DNA from: Entoloma clypeatum
Taxonomy: Eukaryota > Basidiomycota > Agaricomycetes > Agaricales > Entolomataceae
NCBI GenBank assembly: GCA_963565915.1
Contig: OY751490.1
Coordinates: 5,022,001 to 5,086,000 of the forward strand
Reading direction: 5' to 3'
Length of the DNA: 64,000 bases
The number at the start of each line of letters is the position of its first letter. Position 1 is the first letter of the stretch. Both the position numbers and the translations under genes were made by a program. This document shows positions 1 through 10,570 of this stretch, piece by piece. The notes under the pieces are model-generated. The model was not told the origin of the DNA. It saw only the letters and a list, made by a program, of their open reading frames with translations, and did no database searches.

Positions 1-39
1 TTACCTCTACCGTGAAACAATAAGAGTGCTGCGATTTCA

Positions 40-3000
40 ATGACTTCATCTCAAAGTATTCAGAACTTCCATTTCAGCGGTGGAACATTCATTGACATCG
101 GCGGAACGTTTAATGAGGTCAATCTCGAACAATCAGGTGATTATCAGTCTGCATTGATCTGTGGATTCCGTACTGATTGGTTTACCATAGCCAAGGAGAT
201 TTATAAATGGCTTTCGCCGCCCGACAGCACCAAGAATTACCAAGAAGCACTACAAAACCGTCAAGAAGGCACCTGTTCCTGGTTTCTTCGTGGGGAGCGG
301 TTCACTGAGTGGGAGGCCACACCCGATGTTCTGCTGTGGATCAAAGGAATCGGTAGGCGGTGTTTTGCCCTGCCATGTTCTCATCATTCAATAACGATAC
401 AGCTGGGAGTGGTAAAAGTGTCCTCTGGTCAGTGTGCTGAACGTAATGACGGCCAGCAACGCACATCTAACACGCTCCCAACTTGAAGTTCCTCGGTCAT
501 CGAGAAGATTCATAATTCCCCCGTCCCCGGGCCTCGGCAGGCTGCTCTCGCATCCTTCTTCTTCGACGGGAGAAATGCACAGAAAGCGCAACAAACTCAT
601 GACAATCTTGTTCGATCCCTCATCTGGCAATTCTCTCGCCAATGCGACAAGATCCCCGATGTCTTGGTAAATGCGTACCGCCGTGGACATCCATCCATCA
701 ATTCACTCGAGGATACTCTTCACTCCATTCTTGATGACGGGTTTGATAATGTGTTCATCGTCATCGATGCGCTGGATGAATGTACACCTAGCGAAAGACG
801 AAAGGTTCTGGACTGGATAACGACGATATCCTCACTAAAGGCAGGCAAGTTGCACATCATGCTTGCAAGCCGCCCGGAGCGAGATATCAGTGACGCTTTC
901 CAAGCGCTTGATGCATGCTCCGTGGACGTGGCAACGGAATCCTCCAATCACGACATCGAAACGTATCTCATTCACGAACTTGATAAACCCAGATTCTCGA
1001 AGTGGACCGAACAGACCCGAGCCGAGATCAAGTCGAAATTGAAAGACGGTGCGCAGGGAATGTAGGCGCCGTCACCGTTGTTCTTGCGGGATTTGTGCTC
1101 AAAGAATTTAGGTTTCGATGGGTCGCACTACAATTGTCAGAATTGAAGAAATGTCCAAATCTACGTCGCCTGCAGAAGCAGTTGAATGCGTTGCCCAAGA
1201 CTTTGAATGAAACATACGACCGGATTTTGGCGAGGTTGGATGAAAGCGACCGTTCTGATGTCAGAACCTTTCTGTGCTGGTTCGCTTTTTCTACCCGCCC
1301 GATGACACTCGAAGAAATGGCTGAAACGGTTGCCGTTGACTTTGATTCCGGAGATGTACCAGTGTATACCCCAGATGGTCGGTATCCGGATCCAAAGGAC
1401 GTAATGGAAAAATGTTCTGGTCTTATCGTCGAATCCAAAGGTACGATTCAATCTCGTTCCACCTTGCACGTTATCTGAGAGTGACAACAGGGAATGTTCA
1501 GCTCGCGCACTTTACCATCAAAGAATACCTTCTTTCCGAGGACATCAGTCCCACAGCGAAATATTTCGCCCTCAGGGCGCCCGACTCTCACTTGTTGATG
1601 TCTCAGACTTGCTTGGCGTACCTTTTGCAATTCGACACGGATTTTGACTGCTTCCCGACAATGTCCCCACTTGTGCGTTATGCAGCAAGAAACTGGATTT
1701 TCCATGTGCAATCTAGCAACACTGACGAAGCCGATTCACACCCGACACTCACGATGATCCTGAATCTCTTTCAACCATGTTCTGCATTCACTAATTGGGC
1801 CCGGGTCAGGCAGAATCGATTTTACAGAAACCTTGCAGGTAAAGAAGAAATAAGCTCACCTCTGTGCTACGCAGCGCAAGAGGGCTTAGAAGGAGTTGTA
1901 CATCACCTACTGGAAAGAGGGGCAGATGCGAATGCACAGGGAGGAGAACATGTCAACGCGCTCCAGGCAGCGTCATCTGAAGGTTACGGCACGATTGTGA
2001 AGCTCCTCCTGGAGAAGGGGGCAGATTTGAATGCGCAGGGAGGAGAATATGGCAACGCACTCCAGGCAGCGTCATCTGAAGGTTACGGCACGATTGTGAA
2101 GCTCCTCCTGGAGAAGGGGGCAGATTTGAATGCGCAGGGAGGAGAATATGGCAACGCGCTCCAGGCTGCGTCATATGGAGGACACGACGCAATCGTGAGG
2201 CTCCTCTTGGAGAAGGGGGTGGATCCGAATGCCCAGGGAGGAAGATACGGCAACGCGCTCCAGGCAGCATCAGCCGGAGGACACGACGTGATCGTGAGGC
2301 TCCTCCTGGAGAAGGGGGTTGATCCGAATGCGCAGGGAGGATTCTATGGCAACGTGCTCCAGGCAGCGTCGTTTGGAGCATACGACGCGATCGTGAAGCT
2401 CCTCCTGGAGAAGGGGGTTGATCCGAATGCGCAGGGAGGATACTACGGCAACGCACTACAGGCAGCATCATTTGGAGGACACGAGGTGATCGTGAGGCTC
2501 CTCCTGGAGAAGGGAGTTGATCCGAATGCGCAGGGAGGATTGTGTGGCAATGCAGTCCAGGCAGCGGCATCTCAAGGTCACGACGCGATCGTGGGGCTCC
2601 TCCTTGAGAAGGGGGTTGATCCGAATGTGCAGGGAGGATTCTATGGCAACGTGCTCCAGGCAGCATCAGCTGGAGGACACGACACGATCGTGAAGCTCCT
2701 CCTGGAGAAGGGTGTTGATCTGAATGCACAGGGAGGATACCTCGGCAACGCGCTCCAGGCAGCGTCATATGGAGGACACGACACGATCGTGAAGCTCCTC
2801 CTGGAGAAGGGGGTTGATCCGAATGCGCAAGGAGGGGAATACGGCAACGCACTCCAGGCAGCATCATTTGAAGGACAAAACGCGATCGTGAAGCTCCTCC
2901 TGGAGAAGGGGGTTGATCCGAATGCACAGGGAGGATACTTCGGCAACGCGCTCCAGGCAGCGGCACATGGAGGTCACCACACGATCGTGAAGCTCCTCCT

Positions 3001-3130
3001 GAAACAGGGGGCAGATGTGAATGTGCAGGGAGGAAGATACGGCAATGCACTCCAGGCAGCGTCATCTGGAGGACGCAACACGATCATGAAGCTCCTCCTG
3101 GAGAACGGAGCAGATTGGGATGCACAGTGA
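40..3130 (+). CDS. NACHT-ankyrin NLR-like protein, five exons
   Basis: Predicted intracellular NLR-type receptor of about 959 residues: a short N-terminal region, a NACHT NTPase and an ankyrin sensor domain. Exons inferred: 40-352, 403-427, 489-1061, 1112-1440, 1491-3130; the four introns are 50, 50-61 nt long and GT-AG. Splicing exactly rebuilds the Walker A motif GIAGSGKS (residues 103-110), which no single reading frame contains. Walker B-like IDALDE follows near residues 205-210, then the sensor-like ASRPERDI and the winged-helix-like LNALPKTLNETYDRIL, all standard in fungal NACHT proteins. Residues 9-25 (FHFSGGTFIDIGGTFNEVN) are a Gly/Asn beta-rich motif, typical of agaricomycete NACHT N-termini. 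About thirteen 33-residue ankyrin units end the protein, with the stop at 3128-3130. Family members act in non-self recognition or programmed cell death; the ligand is unknown. Splicing is inferred but every junction restores family motifs. Confidence 0.88.
1940..3127 (+). repeat. Twelve tandem 99-bp ankyrin-coding units
   Basis: Twelve in-frame 99-bp units encode a 33-residue ankyrin repeat with core GNALQAAS...IVKLLLEKGVDPNAQ. A more divergent thirteenth unit precedes them near 1850-1939. Units are almost identical except at repeat positions 3-4 and about 13-17, where residues change freely (for example E/R/F/Y/L and SEGYG, YGGHD, AGGHD, FGAYD, SQGHD, FEGQN). These positions fall on the ligand-facing beta-hairpin and first helix of ankyrin repeats. 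The array is perfectly in frame. Confidence 0.93.
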
Positions 3131-5228
3131 ATGCACTCGTCATGCGAAGGTCACCACGCGCGTAGCCAGTCCTCAGAGGACTTCCATCTTTGATTATCCA
3201 GTAGAATGTCATTGATTGATGAGACAGACTCGGAGTCCGACTAGGACTCGGAAGAAAGACGGTAGTTGCAAATCGTCGATAAGCGTTTGTGGGGTTGTTA
3301 ACGTTGACCAATGTGGCGTATTCCGCCCATTTTTTCAGCGCCCCATTGACGCCAGATTGACACATTCAAGTTTGAATAGACTGAAGGGATTCAAAGGTCA
3401 AAGAACATGAACAATCCAACAGCCAGCTCATTTTCGAGTTGAACACGATTTTCAGTTCCGTTCCATTTCGACCCATGTCGTACTGGTCTCTGGTAGCAGG
3501 TGTTGTAACAACATCATTTGGTGTTGAAACTGACAATGACGAAAGAGACCGAAGTAGCAGATAAGAGAAAGCCCAAGTCAGATCTTCCTAACAACTGGCC
3601 CGGAATCCAATACGGTTGTTCGCCTCGCCCGCATGAACCGGCTCCAAGAGAGAACCCCTCCGTATCCGCCTCGTTCAACTGACAATCAATCAGTTTAGTG
3701 ACCCCTTCGTGCCACATTGACAGTTCACCCCCGCCATCGCCATATCAGATGAGCGTACAGCCTTTTCTCCTGGACGGTATTCTCCCTCGCCCCCCAAATT
3801 TTCCTCCTTTGCCATTCTTCTCACCCGCGATCCAAGTGACCCAACTGCTCGTCCCCATGTACCGACTCCGCCGAGAAAACCTTGACTATATGCAATGGTA
3901 CTTACTCCAGGCGTCACGAGGTCGTAGCGGGGCAGACCAAATGAATGGTGTAGGCGGGTTGACGGGTTAAGCTGCTAAAAAGAAGAAAAAAAGGGTCAAA
4001 ACATGATTATTAGATAGAAATGGGCACTTACGACCAGCGAAAACTAGTTGGATGAAAGCGGACGTCAGGTAGGGAGACTTCAATGCAGGTTGATCTGCGC
4101 GCGGTGTCGGTTTATGTTTGCGGGTAAACTCGTCGACGGTAGGCTGTTTCACGACCGGACAGTGGAGTTGTCGGCTAGGTTCGCGCAACGCTCATCCAGC
4201 TCCTTTGATGGGATCCCACATTTAATCGCCACGCCCAATCACTCCTATCGCAGCCGTCCCTGCTCCACTCATCGCGAGGGCCATGTTAACGCCATCCACC
4301 TCGCGGGGCAGGAGCAACACCCGTCAAGGTATTGAGGGGGACCTTCCAGTTGCAGCCCTTCAGCCCGTGTACACGTACGGAAGGGGTAGTGGACGCCGTG
4401 TTGGTTGACGGGTAGGTACAAGGAGGGGGGCAGTTTTTCCATCGATTCGTCCTGAAAAATTATGGGATAGACCGACCTGTTGAACCCCCCCTACATGCCA
4501 AATCTGAGATCAGGCCCCAGATCCTTGACTAGTGAGACGCCCTTCTAATGTTCACCCTATTGCTGCCAAAGTCGCCGATGTACGAACCGCCCTTGCCCGT
4601 GGAACGGATGCGGGTTGAACGTTAAGGCTCAGGACGGCCGGAGGATAGAGGCCGCGGCGTGTTGCGGAGGGCTCCAGAAGCCGTGGAGGAGACCCTTTTT
4701 GTATTTCAACTCAAGGTATGAAGGGTTCGAGGGGTCGCGTCTCACTGGTTTGAAATCTTGAAGAGGACGGCATTATTTCAGCCGAGCCGGACCTCCGAGG
4801 CGCTTCCTGTAACGAAAGATTCAATTCGTCAAACTATGTTTGACTAGGGCAGAGAAACCTGGCTGTGTAATAAGCATACATCGGTTTTGCGAGGTATGTA
4901 TCACCTTGAGACCTAGAGTTGCAAAAGAGTGGGGGTGAGGGGTCAACGTCGTCGTGGGGGAGGCTCAGACGCCATGGGAGACGATGTCGACGATGATGAT
5001 TTGTCATCACCGTCAAAGTATTGGTGAGCCCGCGACTGGATTTGCCACAAGCTTTCATCCGATCGAGGTAAGTTGACAGGTTATATGGTTTTATCGTCGA
5101 CTCAAGGCGCTTGAATAGCATCAACCACGTCCTCTAGATCGAGCTGAAGTACTGACACTGACAGTACTTACAGTAGATCTAATTGTGCTCTTTTGTCACA
5201 GCCGTGAGCGCGTGAACGCACTGCTCTG
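3131..5228. other. No recognised gene
   Basis: About 2.1 kb with only short open frames and no family motif that I recognise. There is no convincing splice-linked coding series, tRNA or tandem repeat. It separates the intact NLR from the decayed NLR and may contain remnants too diverged to identify by eye. Confidence 0.5.
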
Positions 5229-7477
5229 GCATGTCCTCCAAACGAATGAGGAAAGTAGAAAATTGGCGCCGACCAACCCATTGAAGCGCTTGGTGTCACC
5301 GGATACAAATTAATCTCAGCCATCGCTACTGAACGCTCCCGGATCTGCATGCAACAGTTTAGCACGAGGTTCTACACTCCAAGTGACCAAGTCCGCCCCA
5401 CCTTCAACCCCCGCATCTATCTTACCCACCTCGGCTCATCCAAGTGACTTCCTCTACCACGCTCTACGTTTTCATTCTTGGCGCTTAACTACAGATCAGC
5501 CAAGGGCTCGGAGAATGCCAAAGTTGCTTTGAACGGAATACACGAGCTACTCAAGGCTCTAAAGGAGTCTGCAGACGCTTTCCCTCCTCTCAAAGCGACT
5601 GTCGGTGGTCTGCTTGCTTGCATCGATGGGTACCAGGTGTGTGACTAGTAATTGATGTTCGAATATGATGCGCATTCACATTTCAACCCACTATCAGAAA
5701 ACGTCTGCAAACCATGATGAGATGGACAAGTTGATAAACGTCATCAATAACCTGTCGTTATTCCTCGCTGGGAGACTACCAAGACATCAAGCGTCAGGAA
5801 TCAAAAAGTTGCAAAGTAGGTCTGGTCATGTGTCGTCTCCAAAACGATTACTTGCCGTCCATAGGGTCCTGGACAATGAATTCAAAAAGGTCGAAGCCCT
5901 GCATCAACGAGGATGGCTGGCTACGCTCGCTCAGAACAGTGACGATGCCGGAGAGCTGGTTGCGTCATATCGAGCTATCAAAGAGATGCTTTCGATGTAT
6001 TCCATGTACGTCGCTCGTATCCTCTAAAACTTCACTTTTGCCAGCGATGGACTAGGTCGACCTGCTTCTAGTTGTGGAACAGAATACGCATGAAATTCTA
6101 AAGGTGTGTGACCTGATTTTCGATAGCGAGGACCAGGTCAAGTATATTGAATGATCACTCAGAACATCGTTTTTCAGACCTTTCATCGCTCTCGTGATGC
6201 AACATACATACGACGCCGCCGTCAATCTCGACAACGTTTCCCGTGGTCCGTGTACGAAGGATACGCGTATCGACATCATCGTCTCGGGTTCGTTCGACAA
6301 ATCTGTGCGAGTGTGGGACGCGACGACGGGTGATCAGCTGAGGGAGTTGAAAGGCCACACCTTGCTGGTCACCTCCGTCGCATTCTCGCCTTATAGTGCG
6401 CGGATCGTTTCTGGCTCATTCGATGAATCTGTACGAGTGTCGGATGCGAAGACAGGTCAGCCGCTGAAGGGGTTCGACGGTTGCAACGATTCGGTCATGT
6501 CTGTCGCGTTCTCGCCTGATGGTCACTGGTTCGGAGGACAAATACGCGCGGCTCTGGGACGCGAACACGGGCGAGAAGTTGTGGGAGTGGGATGGCCACA
6601 CCCGCTCCGTCGAATCCATCGCATTTTCGCCTGACGGCAAACAGATCGTCTCTGGCTCCGAGGACAAATCTGTGCGAGTATGGGATGTGAAGACGGGTGA
6701 GCAGCTGTGGCAGTTGAAAGGCCACACTCAATCGGTTTCCTCCGTCGCATTCTCGGCCCGGCGGCGAACGGATCGTGGTTCCGCGGACAAATCTAGGCGA
6801 GTGTGGGATGCAGGAACGGCTGAACAGCTGATGGAACTGAATGGCCACGCCGGCTGGGTCCAATCTTTCACATTCTCACCTGATGGGAACAAGATCGTCT
6901 CTGGCTCGGATGACAGATCTGTGCGAGTGTGGGACGTCAAGCCGGGTGAGCAGCTGAGGGGCTTGAATGGCCACACCGACTGGGTCGAATCTGTCGCATT
7001 CTCGCCTGACGGACAGCAGTGGTTCGGAGGACAAATCCATGCGAGTGTGGGACCCGAAGACCGGAGGACAGCTGAGGGAGCTGAATGGCCACACCGAGTC
7101 GGTCGAATCTGTTGCATTCTCGCCTGATAGCAAGCAAATCGTCCCAGGTCCGGACGACAGATCTGTGCGAGTGTGGGACGTCAAGCCGGGTCAGAGTCTG
7201 AGGGCGCTGAACGGCCTCACGTGCTCAGTCACGAGCCCCGAGTCTGTGTTGTGGCCCAGTGCCAATTACATCGGGTACATCCCAGAAGAAAAATCTGTGC
7301 AGTTGGGAGGTAACCTGAGCCTTGATTCTAAGGACGAAACCGGCTGGTTCTCATCTGCTTCGGACAGGATGATTTTGGTACCCTTAACCATTCGAGATGT
7401 TTTGCATTTTCCAGGCGACGCATCATGCCGTAGTAAACTCGGGCTCTGTTGGCAAGAATGTTATACTCCTTCGTAGT
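5229..7477 (+). pseudogene. Decayed NLR relic: N-terminal helical domain fused to WD40 repeats, NACHT missing
   Basis: Exons near 5497-5637 and 5697-6005 encode the helical N-terminal domain typical of agaricomycete NLRs (GSENAKVALNGIHELLKALK, then LINVINNLSLFLAGRL). A short exon follows (VDLLLVVEQNTHEILK, 6057-6105). The exon near 6178 carries the usual pre-NACHT linker (PCTKDTRIDI), which joins in frame at about 6276 to a WD40 blade (VSGSFDKSVRVWD). No NACHT sequence lies between. Six to seven WD40 blades run to about 7220. Reading frames break near 6525-6535 and 7015-7025, so the WD40 domain is not continuous. A possible first exon starts at 5229 (MSSKRMRK), just before a GT. The parent would have been a NACHT-WD40 receptor. 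I call it a pseudogene; a truncated product of the N-terminal domain remains possible. Confidence 0.8.
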
Positions 7478-7706
7478 TTGCCATTTTCTGTATATCTATC
7501 GTATGCTTACTCGTGGTCAGCTCTTCCGTCCGAGAAGTTGAGTTTTTTGGTTCCAGGTCGAGGCTTAATCAACTCTCCTATAGACCCTTTGGAGCCAGTG
7601 AGCTTGGTGTGCTCAGGTGCAATTCAAGCAAGGAGTCACGAACACGTGAAAGAAATAATCTAATAAGCTAGTACGTGACTCGGAGCGTCACATTTTAGCC
7701 ATCACC

Positions 7707-8545
7707 ATGGCCACCTTACTTCGCTCCGCCAAGTCTGGAAGTGACTGGACAAGGAACGAGCTAGCTGCATACCACATCGAGTCTCATCGTGAAGACCCGC
7801 TCACCTTTTTCGGCGTTCAGGCGTTACCACACCCACAGGTAGACCCTGACCTCCTCACTTCGCTCGATGCAGCGCAAGCAGCCAACGACGGGATTGCCGA
7901 GCTCCTCAATCTGTTAGATATGGCGATGACCCCACGATCGGGCGAATCCGCGGTCGACGATTTTGCAGCTGGGCTCTTCAGGGCCCTCGGTTACGCTAAA
8001 CGCAATCGCGTTGCTCGTACCAGGAGGGACCTGAGCCTTCTCATCTGCGGCGAGTTCAGACACGCACAAACCGATGTCTGCATAGTAGATCGTGATCAGA
8101 ACGACATCCTTCTGCTCGTTCAAGAGGATAAACGTTTCGAAGAGGGCGAAGGTGCCGACCCCGAAGCTCAGCTGATAGCAGAAGCTATTGCAGCATTTGG
8201 CATCAACAACGAGCAGAGAGTAAAAGCCGATATGGATCCACTTGATCAAAAGGTGTGTCCTAGCGTTTTCTTCCCGTTGTTGTACCTCGTTCTGATATTA
8301 TGCAGATAATGCCTGGCATCACGATGGTGGGTACCACACCGACGTTCTACAAAATTCCTGTCACAGGAGAGCTACTCCAGCATGTGGCTCAAGGCACCTA
8401 TCCTCCCAACCTCACCCGTGTTGCGTTCTGTCCAGCACCAGTTCCTCGACCCGCTCGCAGGTATACCGAGGGAATGAAACCTCTCGATAACAGGCGTCAA
8501 ATTCTTAGTTGTTTTGAGGCCTTCAAGACAGTTGTTGGAATCTGA
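7707..8545 (+). CDS. Uncharacterised agaricomycete protein with PD-(D/E)XK-like motif
   Basis: Two exons, 7707-8252 and 8306-8545, flank a 53-nt GT-AG intron in phase 0 and give about 261 residues. The sequence is similar in style to a widespread hypothetical family of agaricomycetes. The middle section holds an acidic strand (QTDVCIVD) followed by a strand ending LLLVQEDKR. This D...QxDK arrangement resembles the catalytic core of restriction-endonuclease-like folds. The C-terminal exon contains MPGITMVGTTPTFYKIPVT and the tail EGMKPLDNRRQILSCFEAF. No signal peptide or membrane segment is visible. The nuclease-fold assignment is inference from one short motif; no pathway can be assigned. It lies downstream of the NLR relic, on the same strand. 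Confidence 0.8.
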
Positions 8546-8652
8546 TGTTGTTCAAGGCTGCGGTAGGATTTAGGATGTATGTAGGATGTAGCTATTGCCG
8601 CCGAGTCACATAAACATGATTACATAAGGTGTTATTGGCAACACACTCTGCC

Positions 8653-10011
8653 ATGAACGAAGCAGTGGATGAAGAAAAGAAGGGATTCGCCGCCGAGAAT
8701 GGCGACGAAGACGACGCGCAACCGGACCCGGATGAGCATCTCATGCTGGAGCAAGGAAACGGTCGAGTTTGGCTTGTCAAGGTTGGCCCACCGAATGACT
8801 CACGACGCATGCTCACTCCTCTCAACCTAGATTCCCAAATTCCTGATGGAACGCTGGTCCGCCATCAACGCAGAAGACATCCACCTAGCCACTATCCGCG
8901 TCTACAGCCAATCCATCAACCCCACCAACAAAAAACCCCGCATCGTCCTCTTCCTCCCGCCCAACCGGGACCCAACATCAACCGACTCCTCCTCCCCGTC
9001 CCAGTCCCAATCCAGCACCCCACCCCTCTCACAGACGAACCGCCCCGCCTTCACCACACACACATCCTACATCACCTCCGGCGCCGAGCCAGACTCCTAC
9101 GAGCTTGAGATGGTCAACGACTCAGTCGAAAACCAGATCGTCGTCGCCGAGCGCCCCAAGGACCCCTCTCTGAGCCTCACCACCACCGCCGCCGCCGCGA
9201 CGGCGAACACACGCGCACGGACGACGATCCTCACGGGCCGGATCAAGCACGAGTGCAACCTCCGCCCCGCGTTCAGCGCGACTTACAGAAAGCAGATGCG
9301 CGAGCGGCATAGAAAGTACAACACACCCGTGCGGCAGATACGGATGATCGAGGACGCGGGGGTGTCGGGTGGGCGCGGGGGCATCAATAGGCTCAGCAGC
9401 GGCGTCGGCGTCGGTGCTGGTGGGGCGTTCAGTGATCTCATCGTGCGTCTCCCACCCCCCCTTTTTTTCTCTCTTTTCCCCACCCCCACCCCCTCCCCCC
9501 CTTTCCCTTTTCCCTTGAGCACAGCTGCACGTTGTTATATATTGATTTTTTTATTTTTATTTTGGGGATCAGAAAACGAAACCGAAACCTGCCAAGGGGA
9601 CGTTCGAGCGCATGGCGCGCATCCCGAGGAACCAGCTCCTGGACGAGATATTCAGGCTGTTCCGCGACACGCCGAGGTGGGGCATACGCCCGCTGCGCGA
9701 GAAAACGCAGCAGCCCGAGGCGTACCTCAAGGAGGTCCTGTCCGAGGTGGCGTTTTTGCATCGGAGTGGTGAGTATAATGGGTTGTGGGAGTTGAAGGAT
9801 AATTTCAAGGATGAGAATGTGAGTTTTTCAGTGGTTTTCGCCTTTTTTTTGTGCGTTCCTTACAATTGAACTTGGACAGATCAAGGGAGAAATGGTTCCT
9901 GGGCCAAGCGGCCTTGGGACGATGGGCGATGTTAAGATGGAGGTGGATGGAGAACAAGTTAATGAGGATGAGGATGATGATGATGATGATGATATGGAAG
10001 AGGTATCATAA
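8653..10011 (+). CDS. TFG2: Transcription initiation factor IIF subunit beta
   Basis: TFIIF beta binds RNA polymerase II with TFIIF alpha and takes part in start-site selection and early elongation in the nucleus. Exons: 8653-8781, 8831-9442, 9573-9818, 9880-10011, all phase 0, giving about 372 residues. The N-terminal dimerisation strand GNGRVWLVK is continued across intron 1 by IPKFLMERWSAIN and the LATIRVY strand. The C-terminal winged helix is clear: FERMARIPRNQLLDEIFRLF, then TPRWGIRPLRE and AYLKEVL. The protein ends in a (GAT)n-encoded Asp tract. Intron 2 (9443-9572) is C/T-rich. Intron 1 has an unusual GTTGGC donor, though the join is supported by the family sequence. The start is the first in-frame ATG. 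The symbol follows the yeast name. Confidence 0.93.
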
Positions 10012-10570
10012 GACGTGTGATATCGTCCACCTGTGTATCTTACGTTTTCTCTCGAATTAATCTATATCGCTGATTCTGCCCCGTTCAGAGTCAGTCGTCT
10101 CCTAGATCATTTGTTAAACTCTATCACGAGGATACCCCAAGCATACCTCCTTCTCACCTCTCCCTGGACAAGGCGGCGTTCCAGTGGTCGTGTGATTTCC
10201 ACTTTCCAAGATCGGCATTTTGTGTATGGTATGTAGTTGCCTGCTGGGTGTCCGACGGCCACCCACCCCCCTCTCGCGGCACTCTGGTCGGTCCAAGCTT
10301 GGACTTGATCGCTTGCTAGTCGTATGTCAGATGTGACATTGCCTGCGAGATCATGAAAATCGACTGATTACGGAGATCAGTATTGGAATCGCTCTACTTA
10401 CACCCGTACCAAGTTCGCCTCGCCCAAGGATCCTGAATGACCCGGTTCATACGAGGACGGCCAAATGGCAGATTGCGTGCTCCAGTTACTGAATGCCTCA
10501 CCCCCAAGTTCGAAAATGCATGGTATTCTATGTATATAGGAGGTATATAATCAATAACATAAAATCGTCT
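10012..10570. other. Convergent intergenic region
   Basis: About 560 bp between the 3' ends of TFIIF beta (+) and the first IDO gene (-). It must hold both terminators, but I see no distinct polyadenylation signal, RNA gene or repeat. A TA-rich stretch lies at 10530-10565, just beyond the IDO stop. Confidence 0.5.

Noticed and set aside
1953..3065. 370-codon minus-strand frame opposite the ankyrin array
   Set aside because: It is the antisense shadow of 99-bp repeats, which keep all six frames periodic; it has a repetitive Pro/Ser/Arg translation and no family match.
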